Positions 1 to 10,200 of a stretch of 41,864 nucleotides of DNA are shown here, one piece after another. The stretch is taken from positions 1 to 41,864 of the forward strand of contig JAYTKJ010000646.1 of assembly GCA_043730365.1 (NCBI GenBank). The letters are read 5' to 3'. The notes under the pieces are model-generated. The model did no database searches. It was not told where the DNA came from and worked only from the letters and a program-made list of their open reading frames with translations. Position 1 is the stretch's first letter, and each line of letters starts with the position of its first letter. The DNA comes from VFZP01 sp043730365 (GTDB lineage: Bacteria; Acidobacteriota; Terriglobia; Bryobacterales; Bryobacteraceae). Made by a program: the position numbers and the translations under genes.

Positions 1-89
1 AAATGCATCAATATTGTTTGATCCATACCTTACAATAAATGCTTTTTTGGCGCTCTGCAACCTCCCGCCGCCTCACTCCCCCAAAACGG

Positions 90-2567
90 TTAAGCACCCG
101 CCCAGATGCAGCCGTAGCGGTCCCGGTCAGAAATGAAGTAGAGCAGTTTTCCGTCGGGTGACCACCAGGGCCTCGTCTGATGTGCTGGCGCGCCCAAAAT
201 CGTGATCCACTCGGCTTCGTCCGCCGCCTTGCCGTCTCGCACCGGCGCGAGCATCAGCGTCCGGCCTCGGTCCGTTAGTACGAAGGCTACCCATTTTCCG
301 TCTGGAGACAAGGCCGCCGTGTGGATGTTGAGAGTGGGATGAGAGATCAACACTTGCCGTTGCTTGGAGCCGGGATCGATGGTGGAGAACCGGATCGGCG
401 TGTCATGCCATAAGAGAAGACGTTGTCCGTCCGGAGTCCAATCAAAGACAACAGCCTTCTCCTTCGGATCCAGAACCTCGGTAGCCTGCCCACCCGCCGC
501 ATCCACCAGATACACACCGCCGGCGGTGCCGGAACCCGAGTAGGCGATCCGCGATCCGTCTGGCGAAATCTCGGGTCGGAAATTGCCGGTGGCGACTACC
601 CGATCCTTGCCGTCCAGTCCTTCGCGGATACGGATTTCTCGCCCGTCGGGCGAGAGTTGCATGTACACGAGCCGCCCGTTGCGCGATAGCGAGGGATTGA
701 TCTGGTCCCCACCGGTGTGCGGAAGGGCCCGAAGCGGTCCCTTCACTTGGGCCGAGCGAGGGTCCATGGGGAGGGACCAGAGATGGTATTGTTCATTGGC
801 GCTGGCGAAAACGAGCCGCTCCGGAGTGCCCTGCGGACTCCGCAGCGAACCCGTGCTCGCCACCAGTCTTCGCGGCTCGCCCGGTTTCCAGGAACCCGGC
901 TCTATGGCAACCGACCAGGCTTCCGAGCCTTTCGAGATGATTAACTCATTGTCGCGCCACTCGTTGCCAAAGAAGCTGGCTAGTTTTCTTTCCGACAGAA
1001 ACTTCCCGATTCCGGTTCGAATGGACTTGCCTCCGTCCACGGGCGCCATCCAGTACTCCATGGTGTTCGCTCGATTGGAGCCATCCATCCCGGACACCAT
1101 CAGCCACTTGCCGTCTGGCGACCACTGCGGTTTAGCGGCCCACCCGATTTCGGCGCCCACCTGCCGCGCCACGCCTCCCGAAGCGGAAATGATCAGCACC
1201 TTGGAGTCATACAGGAAATCGCCGCCAACGCAATAGGCGATCCACTTCCCGTCTGGCGAAAAACGCGCGTCCCTTCCCCCGCGCACCAGAAGCCTTTCGT
1301 CCCCACCAAACGCGGGCGTCAGGTAGAGACCACCTCCGTCGCGCTGCGACCAGAAGACGATCTGGCCGCCGTCAGGCGAGAACGAGGGATCCGAGTCATC
1401 CGCCGCGTCTTTCGTGAGCCGGATGGGTTGGGCGCCTTCGGTGAGCGGCTGCACCCAGATGTCCAAGGTAGATTGCGTGGCGCGGTCCGAGGCATAGGCC
1501 AGGAGCTTGCCATCCGCCGACAACGCGGGCGCCGTGGTGAGCCCCGAGTCAGCCGTAAGCTGGCGCAGCTTGTACTCGGCAACGGGGGCGGGCGTCGCGG
1601 GTCCGGCTGCGCGCTGCCAGAGGAATCCCGCCGCGCCCAACGCCAGCACCAGGATCGGGGCGCCCGGCCAGATCCATTTGTTGCTCGCCCCCGGGGACGG
1701 GGCGTTGGTGGCCGTGAGCCGCCCCGAGTCAGACTCCTCTTTCAACTCCTCCAATGCCACGCGCAGATCATCCATGTGCTGGAACCGGCGCGCGGGATCC
1801 TTGCGCAGCGCGCGGCGCAGGATCTGGTCAAGATCCCGAGGAACGCCCGGGGGCCATGCAGGGTCCTCCTTGAGAATCGCCGACAGCGTCGACACGCGCG
1901 AGTCACCGGCGAAGGCGCGATGGCCGGTCACCATCTCATAGAGCAGCGCCCCGAAACTGAAGATGTCCGTGCGGGCGTCGATCTTCTTGCCTTCGGCTTG
2001 CTCGGGAGACATGTAGGCGACAGTGCCGAGTACGGCGCCTTCCTCGGTGCGAGCGCGCTCGGTGCGAGTCGGGTCGTTCTCCGCGCCGGGGGCCTCCTCG
2101 GTGAGCTTGGCCAAGCCAAAGTCGAGCACCTTCACACGGCCATCGCCGGCCACGATGATGTTGGATGGCTTGATGTCGCGATGGATAATGTTGGCGCCAT
2201 GCGCCGCGGCCAAGCCGCTGGCGACAGGGATCGCCACTTTCAACGCCTCGCCGAGCCGCATGCCCTGGCGCGGGATCAACGCATCGAGTGTCTTGCCGTC
2301 GACGTACTCCATCACCATATAGTCGACGCCATCCTGTAAGTTGATGTCGTGGATGACGACGATGTTGGGATGGTTGAGGGCCGAGGCGGATTGGGCTTCC
2401 TGAATGAAGCGGCGCTTGCGGGCGGGGTCCGAGGTCGTGCCCGGGGCCAACACCTTGATCGCTACCATGCGATTGAGGCGGGTGTCGCGGGCCTTGTAGA
2501 CCTCGCCCATGCCGCCGGAGCCGAGTTTTTCGAGGATGTGATAGTGACCGAGTGACTGGCCGACCAA
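90..2567 (-). CDS. Membrane Ser/Thr protein kinase with PD40/WD40-like beta-propeller
   Basis: An 825-residue Hanks-type Ser/Thr kinase tethered to the inner membrane and carrying a sensor-like propeller outside. The kinase domain spans about residues 8-275: glycine loop GSGGMGEVY (16-24), ATP lysine K38 in VAIK, catalytic HRD 129-131, DFG 149-151 and activation-loop GTVAYMSPEQ. One transmembrane helix lies at about 298-317. The rest (about 330-825) is a TolB/PD40-type beta-propeller with repeated 'SPDGKW(I/L)' blades. The start is TTG; it is chosen because GGAGG lies five bases upstream and the kinase domain begins at once. No PASTA repeats are present. It lies downstream of the Uma2 gene in the same direction, 82 bases away. 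Substrate unknown. This architecture is typical of Acidobacteria. No clear hairpin terminator is visible in the AT-rich bases 1-89. Confidence 0.93.
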   Translation of the reverse strand: MVGQSLGHYHILEKLGSGGMGEVYKARDTRLNRMVAIKVLAPGTTSDPARKRRFIQEAQSASALNHPNIVVIHDINLQDGVDYMVMEYVDGKTLDALIPRQGMRLGEALKVAIPVASGLAAAHGANIIHRDIKPSNIIVAGDGRVKVLDFGLAKLTEEAPGAENDPTRTERARTEEGAVLGTVAYMSPEQAEGKKIDARTDIFSFGALLYEMVTGHRAFAGDSRVSTLSAILKEDPAWPPGVPRDLDQILRRALRKDPARRFQHMDDLRVALEELKEESDSGRLTATNAPSPGASNKWIWPGAPILVLALGAAGFLWQRAAGPATPAPVAEYKLRQLTADSGLTTAPALSADGKLLAYASDRATQSTLDIWVQPLTEGAQPIRLTKDAADDSDPSFSPDGGQIVFWSQRDGGGLYLTPAFGGDERLLVRGGRDARFSPDGKWIAYCVGGDFLYDSKVLIISASGGVARQVGAEIGWAAKPQWSPDGKWLMVSGMDGSNRANTMEYWMAPVDGGKSIRTGIGKFLSERKLASFFGNEWRDNELIISKGSEAWSVAIEPGSWKPGEPRRLVASTGSLRSPQGTPERLVFASANEQYHLWSLPMDPRSAQVKGPLRALPHTGGDQINPSLSRNGRLVYMQLSPDGREIRIREGLDGKDRVVATGNFRPEISPDGSRIAYSGSGTAGGVYLVDAAGGQATEVLDPKEKAVVFDWTPDGQRLLLWHDTPIRFSTIDPGSKQRQVLISHPTLNIHTAALSPDGKWVAFVLTDRGRTLMLAPVRDGKAADEAEWITILGAPAHQTRPWWSPDGKLLYFISDRDRYGCIWAGA

Positions 2568-2649
2568 CTGGACCTCCAGGATTCCGCTTAGTATCTCACA
2601 TCGGCTCTCATGACGATGAGGACGTTGGCCAAGTGGAACGCGGGGCAGT

Positions 2650-3294
2650 TTACGTTTTAGACTCAGCCGCCGCGGCGCGCACGCGGCTCAGCCACTCCTT
2701 CACCGGGAGCGCGCGGCCATCGGCGAGTAATTGCGCCAGCCGCACACCTGTGATGCCGGGCAAGAGCTTGCTAGCCGGAATCACGCGATACTCGCCATCT
2801 ACAAGCTGGTAGAGCACCATCTCGTCCTGATAGGCCCTCCATATCTCACCAATCCCCAACGCGGCGTAGAGGGGAAATTTGGGAAGTGACAGCCGGCTGA
2901 CGTCGATCTCCACAACGAGATCCGGCGCGGGGTCGGTATGGAGATCCAACACGTCCCTGCCGCGCATGGCGGCGGCCATTGGCCCGAAGTAGAAGCAGGC
3001 ATCGGGTTCGAGGCCCGCGCGCAGATCTTTGCGGCGCATGGTTACGCTGCCGAAGCACTCGCAATCCAACCCCATTGCTTCAACCAAGGTGTGGACCAGG
3101 ATCTCGATTTTTCGCTCCCAGTTTTCGTGGCGCGCGGAGAGAGTCATGATTTCAAGTTCGCCTTCGAAAAAGCTCATGCGGATAGCGGGGCTGAAATTTT
3201 CGTCGTTGAGCCGGCAGTAGGTCTCCCAGGAAATGTCGTGGAGGACGACCACGTCTTCGGCGGCCGAGGCGGTTACTGTTGCGGTGGTGGGCAT
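2650..3294 (-). CDS. Uma2 family (DUF820) putative endonuclease
   Basis: A 214-residue Uma2-family protein, predicted PD-(D/E)XK nuclease fold. The conserved features are visible: 'FFEGELEIM' near the N-terminus, 'LEPDACFYF' carrying the metal-binding Asp, and 'PDLVVEIDVS' with the acidic/hydrophobic active-site strand. The ATG at 3294 is preferred because the family-like sequence begins shortly after it and a GAGAG purine stretch precedes it. The frame stays open upstream to 3390, but that extension is arginine-rich and collides with the start of the divergent gene at 3385. Uma2 genes are multicopy in acidobacteria, cyanobacteria and Planctomycetes; their function is not settled. No partner nuclease, transposase or toxin-antitoxin gene is adjacent. 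Confidence 0.85.
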   Translation of the reverse strand: MPTTATVTASAAEDVVVLHDISWETYCRLNDENFSPAIRMSFFEGELEIMTLSARHENWERKIEILVHTLVEAMGLDCECFGSVTMRRKDLRAGLEPDACFYFGPMAAAMRGRDVLDLHTDPAPDLVVEIDVSRLSLPKFPLYAALGIGEIWRAYQDEMVLYQLVDGEYRVIPASKLLPGITGVRLAQLLADGRALPVKEWLSRVRAAAAESKT

Positions 3295-3384
3295 GGCTCT
3301 CTCTTTAATTATCGACTCAAAACCGCTCCCTACGGTCACGGCTCGGAAACGGCCTCGATCAATGAGATCCTGAAGATAGTGCCA

Positions 3385-4107
3385 GTGCATCGCTTCAGGT
3401 TTGTTCTATTCGCTTTTTTCGTTGTTGCCCTTCACGCGGCTGGTCCTTGGGTCAGGCTCTTCGACGGCCACTCGTTTGCGGGTTGGCGAAGTCCGTCCGG
3501 CCAGACGGACTTGGCGGGCGCATGGAAGATCTCCGATGGGACGATTTCTGTGCGGCCTCAGGTGCAGCATCGTACCGACCTTTGGACCACCACCGAATTT
3601 GAGAACTTCGAACTTGAGTGGGAGTGGATGGCGCAGCCCGGGGCCAACAGCGGCATCAAGTATTGGGTGCAGGACGCCACCACGCTCGTCGTCGTGAAGG
3701 AGGACGAAGAGTGGCGCAGAGTGCCTGATCCTACGCACGCCGCCGCTGGCGACATCACGATCGAGTACAGTCACGGTTTTGAATATCAGATGGCGGCGCC
3801 GGACGAGCCCACCGCGTTGGTGAGGGCGCTCGCGCGCGCCGGTGCGCTCTATGAGTTAATCCCGCCAATCCCTGAATCCGTGCGCCCGGCGCGCCAATGG
3901 AATAGGAGCCGGCTGGTCGTGAGCGGGGACCGCATCGAGCATTGGCTCAACGGGAAACGGGTGGTGAACGCGACGCTTGAGCAGATTGAAAGCGTGATGC
4001 GCGCTCATCCGCCCAACTTCAAGCTGGAACGCCGCCGGGGGCCGATCGCGCTCCAGTATCACCAAACCGCAGTGACCTTTCGCAGGATACGCGTGCGGCG
4101 CCTGTAA
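3385..4107 (+). CDS. Secreted DUF1080 (3-keto-disaccharide hydrolase-type) protein
   Basis: A 240-residue protein of the DUF1080 family, a concanavalin-like beta-sandwich fold found in glycan-processing proteins (the family includes 3-keto-disaccharide hydrolases). Motifs include 'WVRLFDGHSFAGW' at the mature N-terminus, 'FENFELEWEWM', 'NSGIKYWV', 'GFEYQM' and the C-terminal 'GPIALQYH...V.FRRIRV'. I chose the GTG at 3385 because it gives a clean Sec signal peptide (HRFRFVLFAFFVVALHA, cleaved before AGPW). The frame is open far upstream, but that part is antisense to the Uma2 gene and lacks domain features. No strong Shine-Dalgarno is visible. It converges on the DSD1-type gene with a 3-base gap. 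Substrate not determinable. Confidence 0.85.
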   Translation: MHRFRFVLFAFFVVALHAAGPWVRLFDGHSFAGWRSPSGQTDLAGAWKISDGTISVRPQVQHRTDLWTTTEFENFELEWEWMAQPGANSGIKYWVQDATTLVVVKEDEEWRRVPDPTHAAAGDITIEYSHGFEYQMAAPDEPTALVRALARAGALYELIPPIPESVRPARQWNRSRLVVSGDRIEHWLNGKRVVNATLEQIESVMRAHPPNFKLERRRGPIALQYHQTAVTFRRIRVRRL

Positions 4108-4110
4108 GGG

Positions 4111-5340
4111 CTACTGAGCCATCCCGCGGGCAGCGATACGCCACACGGCTTCCACGTTGTCGCCGCGCAAGCAGAATATCCGGTCGTAGAGATTCACCGA
4201 CGGATCGCAATGGGGAATCACGAACTCGGCCTTGTCGCCCACGTTGAGAGCCTTGGCTCCGGCACCGAACGTCAGCTTGCCGTGCTCGTCGCCGCCGAAG
4301 GCAAACGTCACCGCGGAGCCGTCCTTGATGCGGGGCGGAAATGGCTTGTCGGTGGAGAAAGCCTTGAGCCCGCCGTCGACGATCGCCAGCGCATCGCTGG
4401 GCTTGCTCACCACCGTTGTGAACACCGTGAGCGAGTTCTTGAAGTCGCCATAGAACTCATGGCCATCCGAGCCGCCGATGCGATTGTAGTCCACGTCCAT
4501 GAACATGAAACTCCCCGGCTGCAACTCGGTAACGCCGGCGATTTCGCAATCGATGTTGTAGGTCCCCGTGGAGCCGCCGGTGAGCCGTTCGCACGCGATG
4601 CCCTTCTTGTGGATCGCTTGTAACGTGTCCACGGCCTTGCCCATCTCGTCGCTCGAGACCTTCTTGCGAGCCTCCCAGCCGATGACGTGCGCGGCGTGCC
4701 CGGCGTAGGCCTGGATGGTGGTGAGCTTCAGGTGCTTCAAACCCTGCAGCCCTTCGGCCAGCGCCACGGCCGGCGCGCCGGGAAGAATGCCGGTGCGGTT
4801 GCCTACCCAAAGATCGATCGCCACGGGCAGCGTCAGTTTGGCCAGCCGCGCAGCTTCGTCAAGATCTTTGGCATTCTGCATGTTGTCCACGCAAAAAATA
4901 GTGTCCGGCGCCAGTTTGGCCAGGCGGATGGCGCGCTCAATCTTGTACGGCCCCACGACAGCCGTGGTGATCAACAGCCCGCGCACGCCGGCGGCGGCGA
5001 ACACTTCGGCCTCGCTGATTTTGGCGGCGCATGCGCCCACCGCGCCAGCCTGGATCAGGCGTTTGGCAATCTCAGGGCACTTGTGCGTCTTGCCGTGCGG
5101 ACGCAGCGCGCGCCCACGCGATTTGACGTGCGCCGCCATCTTGGCCACGTTCGATTCGAACGCATCCAGATCGAGCAGCAAGGCCGGAGTAGGCAAGTCG
5201 GTGCGAGAGAGTTTGCCTTTGACGTCGCCGCGCTCGATCATCTTCTCAATTTCGCCCCATGAATAGGAGCCACGAGCCGCCGACAGCACAGCCGGCGCAG
5301 TAAGGGTGGTAACCATAAAATTTCTTCTTGACTGCTTCAT
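4111..5340 (-). CDS. Tat-exported DSD1-type PLP enzyme (D-threonine aldolase/D-serine dehydratase-like)
   Basis: A 409-residue fold-type III PLP enzyme (alanine-racemase-like N-terminal barrel plus DSD1-type C-terminal domain). Residues 1-24 form a twin-arginine signal (SRRNFM followed by a short hydrophobic stretch). Substrate-barrel sequence starts at 'DLPTPALLLDLDAF'. The PLP lysine is K84 in RPHGKTHKCP. 'TGGSTGTYN' and 'FMDVDYNRIGG' are typical of the family, and 'IPHCDPSVN' near the C-terminus supplies the His/Cys metal site of D-threonine aldolases and eukaryotic-type D-serine dehydratases. GAGG five bases before the ATG supports the start. In this family the reaction is cleavage or dehydration of a 3-hydroxy-D-amino acid; the exact substrate cannot be read here. 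The divergent gene begins at 5500. Confidence 0.88.
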   Translation of the reverse strand: MKQSRRNFMVTTLTAPAVLSAARGSYSWGEIEKMIERGDVKGKLSRTDLPTPALLLDLDAFESNVAKMAAHVKSRGRALRPHGKTHKCPEIAKRLIQAGAVGACAAKISEAEVFAAAGVRGLLITTAVVGPYKIERAIRLAKLAPDTIFCVDNMQNAKDLDEAARLAKLTLPVAIDLWVGNRTGILPGAPAVALAEGLQGLKHLKLTTIQAYAGHAAHVIGWEARKKVSSDEMGKAVDTLQAIHKKGIACERLTGGSTGTYNIDCEIAGVTELQPGSFMFMDVDYNRIGGSDGHEFYGDFKNSLTVFTTVVSKPSDALAIVDGGLKAFSTDKPFPPRIKDGSAVTFAFGGDEHGKLTFGAGAKALNVGDKAEFVIPHCDPSVNLYDRIFCLRGDNVEAVWRIAARGMAQ

Positions 5341-5499
5341 ATCAGCCTCGGTGGGGGTAGGATATCACAGTGGCTGGAAAGCATACTCCCGAGGCATTGC
5401 CACCGGGAGAGATACAGCTAGAATCCGCAGCGGGAGTAGCAGAAACCGGGAGAGAAAGCGACGCCTCGAAGCACTACTCATTCGAGGTTCACTTTCTAA

Positions 5500-5739
5500 A
5501 TGGCGACGCTCCCCCAAGTAACTCCTACCACCCAGGCCGCTGCTGCCACTGCTTCCAAACCGGCCCGCCGTCGCGCCGACGCCGAGGCCGATTACCGGCC
5601 GTCTTACGCCTGTCCGCGTTGCTTCTCTTCCCAGGTGGTGGGGGAGCCGGATAGCGACCCGTGGGAATGGCTGATCAACCGCCTGGGCTTTCGCAACATG
5701 CACTGCCGCCAGTGTTCGCACAAGTTTGTGTGGTTGTAG
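5500..5739 (+). CDS. Small zinc-ribbon protein
   Basis: A 79-residue protein with a flexible Ala/Thr/Arg-rich N-terminus and a C-terminal zinc ribbon: CPRC (about 38-41) and CRQC (about 70-73), separated by a segment containing 'DPWEWLINRLGFRNMH'. Four cysteines in a CxxC...CxxC arrangement indicate one structural zinc. The product is probably cytoplasmic; I see no signal peptide or membrane span. The frame also opens at other start codons, but this ATG directly precedes the coherent protein. Its stop codon abuts the stop codon of the convergent DUF1501 gene with no base between. The 159 bases upstream are shared with the divergent DSD1-type gene. Function unknown; hypothetical proteins of this shape recur in acidobacteria. 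Confidence 0.75.
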   Translation: MATLPQVTPTTQAAAATASKPARRRADAEADYRPSYACPRCFSSQVVGEPDSDPWEWLINRLGFRNMHCRQCSHKFVWL

Positions 5740-7203
5740 TCATCCGGCCAGAATCGCCTTGACCGGACGGGCGGGCTCGACGCCGGTCAAGCGTGCTTCG
5801 AGCCCCTGATGACGATACGAGAAACGCTCGTGATCGATGCCGAAGCAATGCAACAGGGTGGCCTGGAAGTCTCGCACGTGGACCGGGTCCCGCACGATGT
5901 TGTACGAGAACTCGTCCGTCTCGCCATGCACAACGCCGCCCTTGATGCCACCACCGGCCAACCACGCGGAGAAACAGCGCGGATGATGATCGCGTCCATA
6001 GTCGGTGGGTGTGAGCTTGCCTTGCGAGTAGATCGTACGGCCGAACTCACCGCCGAAAATGACGAGCGTGTCCTTCAACATCCCGCGGGATTTCAGATCC
6101 GACAGCAGCGCGTAGCAGGCCTGATCCACTTCCCTGCACATGGCCGGTAGCACTTCGGGAAGATCCTTGTGGACGTCCCAGCCGCGCTGGTAAATCTGCA
6201 CGAAGCGGACGCCACGCTCGACGAGCCGCCGCGCCATCAGGCAGGAATTGGTGAACGTGCCGCCCCGCCGCGCCTCGCCGCCGTAGAGCTTCATCACGCT
6301 CTCGGGCTCCTTGGACAAATCGGTGAGCTCGGGAACCGAAGACTGCATCCGAAACGCCATCTCGTATTGCGCGATGCGGGCGAGCGTCTCCGGGTCACCG
6401 GTCTTTTCGTGTTGGATCTGGTTCATCTCGCCCAGGGCGTCCAGCATGCGGCGGCGGACCTCGGTGGGCACGCCGGCCGGATTGTTCAGAAAGAGTACGG
6501 GGTCCTGTCCGGATCGCAGCGCCACCCCTGCGTATTTCGCCGAGAGGAATCCGGAACTCCATAGCTTAGCCGAAATCGCCTGCACGCCTGCCTTCGGGTG
6601 CGAGTGCGAGGCATTGAGCACGACAAACGCCGGCAGGTCCTGATTGTCCGAACCTAAGCCGTACGAAATCCACGCGCCCGCGCAGGGGCGGCCCGCCACC
6701 TGCTGCCCGGTCTGGATAAACGTGATGGCCGGTTCGTGATTGATTGCCTCGGTATTGAGCGAGCGAACGATGGCCATCTCATCCACCATCTTGGCGGTCC
6801 ACGGAAGGAGTTCTGAAATCCATGCACCGGACTGGCCGTGTTGGTTGAACTTAAAGATTGACGGCGCGATCGGGAAGCGGCTTTGACCCGACGTCATGGT
6901 AGTAAGGCGCTGCCCCTTGCGGATCGATTCGGGCAGGTCTTTGTCGTACCAATCCTTCATGCCCGGCTTATAGTCGAACAAATCCATTTGCGGCGGAGCG
7001 CCCACCAGGTGCAAGTAGATGGCGCGTTTGGCGGTGGGCGGGAAGTGCGGGAGGCCAGGCAAGCCAAGCGTGGGTGCGGCGACGGCGGCGTCGCGCTGCA
7101 TCAACGATGCGAGCGCCATGGCGCCGAGGCCCCTGGCGCCGCGAGCGAAAAACTGCCGGCGCGTTTCGGCGGCTACGGCTGCGTTGACTAGTGAATCAGT
7201 CAT
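5740..7203 (-). CDS. DUF1501 domain protein (Tat-exported, sulfatase-like fold)
   Basis: A 487-residue DUF1501 protein. This family has a sulfatase/alkaline-phosphatase-like fold, is exported by Tat, and is almost always paired with a DUF1549/DUF1553 protein in Planctomycetes, Verrucomicrobia and Acidobacteria. The N-terminus carries an RR motif (ETRRQFFARGARGLGAMALA). Family signatures visible are 'AKRAIYLHLVGAPPQMDLFDYKPGM', split in the text by 'GAPPQMDLFDYKP', then 'FGGEFGRTIYSQ' and 'DYGRDHHPRCFSAWLAGGG'. AGGAG lies seven bases before the ATG and overlaps the stop codon of the upstream PSD1 gene (10-base gap), so the two are translationally linked. It is the third and last gene of the leftward operon starting at 12096. 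Its biochemical activity is not established. Confidence 0.92.
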   Translation of the reverse strand: MTDSLVNAAVAAETRRQFFARGARGLGAMALASLMQRDAAVAAPTLGLPGLPHFPPTAKRAIYLHLVGAPPQMDLFDYKPGMKDWYDKDLPESIRKGQRLTTMTSGQSRFPIAPSIFKFNQHGQSGAWISELLPWTAKMVDEMAIVRSLNTEAINHEPAITFIQTGQQVAGRPCAGAWISYGLGSDNQDLPAFVVLNASHSHPKAGVQAISAKLWSSGFLSAKYAGVALRSGQDPVLFLNNPAGVPTEVRRRMLDALGEMNQIQHEKTGDPETLARIAQYEMAFRMQSSVPELTDLSKEPESVMKLYGGEARRGGTFTNSCLMARRLVERGVRFVQIYQRGWDVHKDLPEVLPAMCREVDQACYALLSDLKSRGMLKDTLVIFGGEFGRTIYSQGKLTPTDYGRDHHPRCFSAWLAGGGIKGGVVHGETDEFSYNIVRDPVHVRDFQATLLHCFGIDHERFSYRHQGLEARLTGVEPARPVKAILAG

Positions 7204-7213
7204 GCGGGTACTC

Positions 7214-10200
7214 CTACTTCACCAGAACTTCATCCAGATTGATGAGCTGATTGGCGGTCATGGTCATCGCGGCCAACTCAACGGGCGGCAGCGTTGGGTC
7301 AGCCTTCGATTCGCCTTCGCCGATCAGGCGGCGCGCTTCGGCGAGGTGGCTATCGTAAAAGCGCAGGTACTCCTGGTGCGCTTTGGTGACGATGCGGGCC
7401 TCGCGTTCATCGAGATCGCGAGCCAGCAGGCGGGCCGAGAGGAACCGGATCTGTTTATTGGCGCTGCCAGGCTCGGACTGGAGCGCGCGCTGGGCCAGGT
7501 GACGCGCCGCTTCTATGAATTGCACGTCGTTCATCGTGACCAGCGCTTGCAGAGGCGTGTTGGTGCGTTCGCGGCTTACGGTGCAATTTTCGCGCGTAGG
7601 CGCGTTGAGTACTTCCATCGACGCCGGCGGGGCGCTGCGCTTCCAGAACGAATAGAGCGAACGGCGGTAGAGCCCCGGGCCTGAGTCGGCGTTATAGAAA
7701 CGCGTATTGGAGCCGATCATGGCGACGGCTTCCCACACGCCGGCCGGCTGATACGGCCGCACGGAGGGTCCGCCGATCTTGGAGGCGAGCAAACCGCTAG
7801 CGGCCAGGGCGTAGTCCCGCACCATCTCGGCGTCCATGCGAAAACGGGGGCCGCGCGAGAGCAGGCGATTCTCCGGATCTTTCTCGATCTTCATCGGGGT
7901 AGCGGTCGCGGCTTGCCGGTAGGCGGCCGAAGTCATCATCAACTTGTAGAACTTCTTCACATCCCAGCCGCCTTCGCGGAACTCGACGGCGAGCCAGTCC
8001 AGCAGTTCCGGGTGCGAAGGCGCTTCGCCCTGCGAGCCGAAATCGTCCGACGTTTTGACGATGCCTGTTCCAAACAGTTCCTGCCAGAAGCGGTTTACCG
8101 CCACGCGCGAGGTGAGCGGATGGGCGGGGTCTACCAGCCACTTGGCGAGCCCCAAACGGTTGCGCGGGAGCGAGGCGGCCATCGGCGGCAGCACCGAAGG
8201 CGTCGCGGCCGGCACCTTGTCTCGCGGCTGATCGTACATGCCGCGGAAGAGCACGTTGGCTGAGGGCATGCCGTCGCGTTCGTGCATGACGTGGGTTACC
8301 GGAGCACGCCGCGCGATGGCGAGTTTTTCGGCCTCGAGGGTTTGCAGGTCACCGGCGAGGTCAATCGCGTCGCTCTGTTCGCGGTCGAAGTAGTAGGCTC
8401 GGAACCCATCGCGCTCGGCGGCGGTCAATTCATTTGTCTGCTTGCCACGCGCCAACTCCAGCGCGGGCCATGCGGCCAGCAGCGCCACGTCCTCGTCCGA
8501 CAGCGTGCGTCCGTAGAGGCGAAGATCGGCCACCGCTCCGCCGTCAAAGAAGCGGTCACCCATCGATCCGATCAGCATCGGCGAGAAATTGCGGATCTCT
8601 CCGTTCAAGCGGCCGCCCTTGCCGGTGCCCTGGGCGTTGGCGGGCTTGCCATTCACAAACAGGCGAAAGCCCTCGGCCGTGCGCTTGCCATCGTAGCTGA
8701 ACGCGAGGTGATACCAGCGCGCCGGATCCAGCCGGTCAATCACCATGCCGCTGATCGTGAGGGCACGGCCGGCTTGGCCAACGAGACGGATGGTGGGGGT
8801 GCGCCGGGTTAGATCGAAGCTCCAGCCGCGTCCCTTACTGGCCGAGTCGGTCTGGCTCGCCACAATAAAGCTGTCCTCACCGCGGGGAAGAAAGAACCAG
8901 ATCGAGGCGGAAAAAGGTTGATCGGCGCGCAGGGCATCCATGGGTGGCAGCTCAAGAAACGCGTTGCCGGAAAAGTGCAGCGCCTGCCGTCCGGGAATAT
9001 GCGCCTCGCCCACGGCGACGCCGGGCGGAAGAGACAGGACGGCTGGCTTGCCCTGAATCCGCAGTTGTGGCGCTCCGCCCGCCACCGTGACGGCTAGCAA
9101 CTCGTCCGCCGGCTCCAGCGGAGTTTTCACAGAGCGACGGCCCTTGCTATCCAGCCAATCGTTGAAGTCGGTTTCGGCGGCGGCGCGCGTCTTCCGGACG
9201 CGGGTTTGCAGATTGGCCTGTTCCACCTTAATTTCATTCCATCGGGCGAGATCTTCGTTTTTCGGAATCACGAGAACTGGTGGTGAGTCCGGAATGTTGC
9301 CGTCAAACGGCCCTTGTACGGTGTTGCGGAAGAAGGCGGACAGGGAGTAGAAATCGCGCTGCGAGATGGGGTCGAACTTGTGGTCATGGCACGTGGCGCA
9401 GCCGACGGTGAGGCCGAGAAAGACGGCCGCGGTGGTGTCTACCCGGTCCTTGGCATAGATCGCTTCGAACTCGTCGGCAATCGCGCCGTCTTCGCTGCTG
9501 GTGGGATTGCAGCGGTGAAAACCGGTGGCGATGAGTTGATCGGTTGACGGCTTGGGCAGCAGGTCTCCGGCAAATTGTTCGATCACGAACTGATCGAACG
9601 GCAGGTTCCGGTTGAAGGCGTTGATCACCCAGTCCCTATACGGCCACATCTCGCGATAGTTGTCGACGTGAATACCGTGGGTGTCGGCATAGCGCGCCGC
9701 ATCGAGCCAGTAGCGGCCGCGGTGCTCACCCCAATGTTTGGACTCGAGCAAGCGGTCCACATAACTTTCGTAAGCCTGCGGCGTTTTGTCGTTGACGAAA
9801 GCTTCCACGATCTCCGGTGCAGGCGGCAACCCAGTGAGATCGAGCGAAGCGCGGCGCGCCAGCGTACGGCGGTCCGCCTCAGGAGCGGGTTGCAATCCGG
9901 CGGCCTCCAAACGCGCCAGCACAAACCGGTCGATCGGGTTACGGACCCAGCGAGCATTGACTACGGCGGGCAGGGAAGGACGCGCGGGCGCTGCAAAGGC
10001 CCAGTGCTCTTTCCACGGCGCGCCCTGCTCGATCCAGTGCTTGATCAACTCTTTCTGGCCGGCGTTGAGCATTCGCTTGGAGTGGGCGGGCGGCATCACC
10101 CGCGCCTTATCTTCGGTGGCGATCCGCTGATACAACAGACTGGCCGCCGGGTTGCCGGGAACCACGGGAGCGGCGCCGGACTTGCGAGCGGTGAACACAC

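Noticed and set aside
1..89. AT-rich left edge as an attachment site or terminator
   Set aside because: Only a weak five-base inverted repeat around CAATATTG; no tRNA, integrase or T-tract hairpin.
1428..2339. Rightward open frame of about 300 codons antisense to the kinase domain
   Set aside because: Arg/Gly/His-rich composition and no recognisable motif; the kinase on the other strand has all its motifs.
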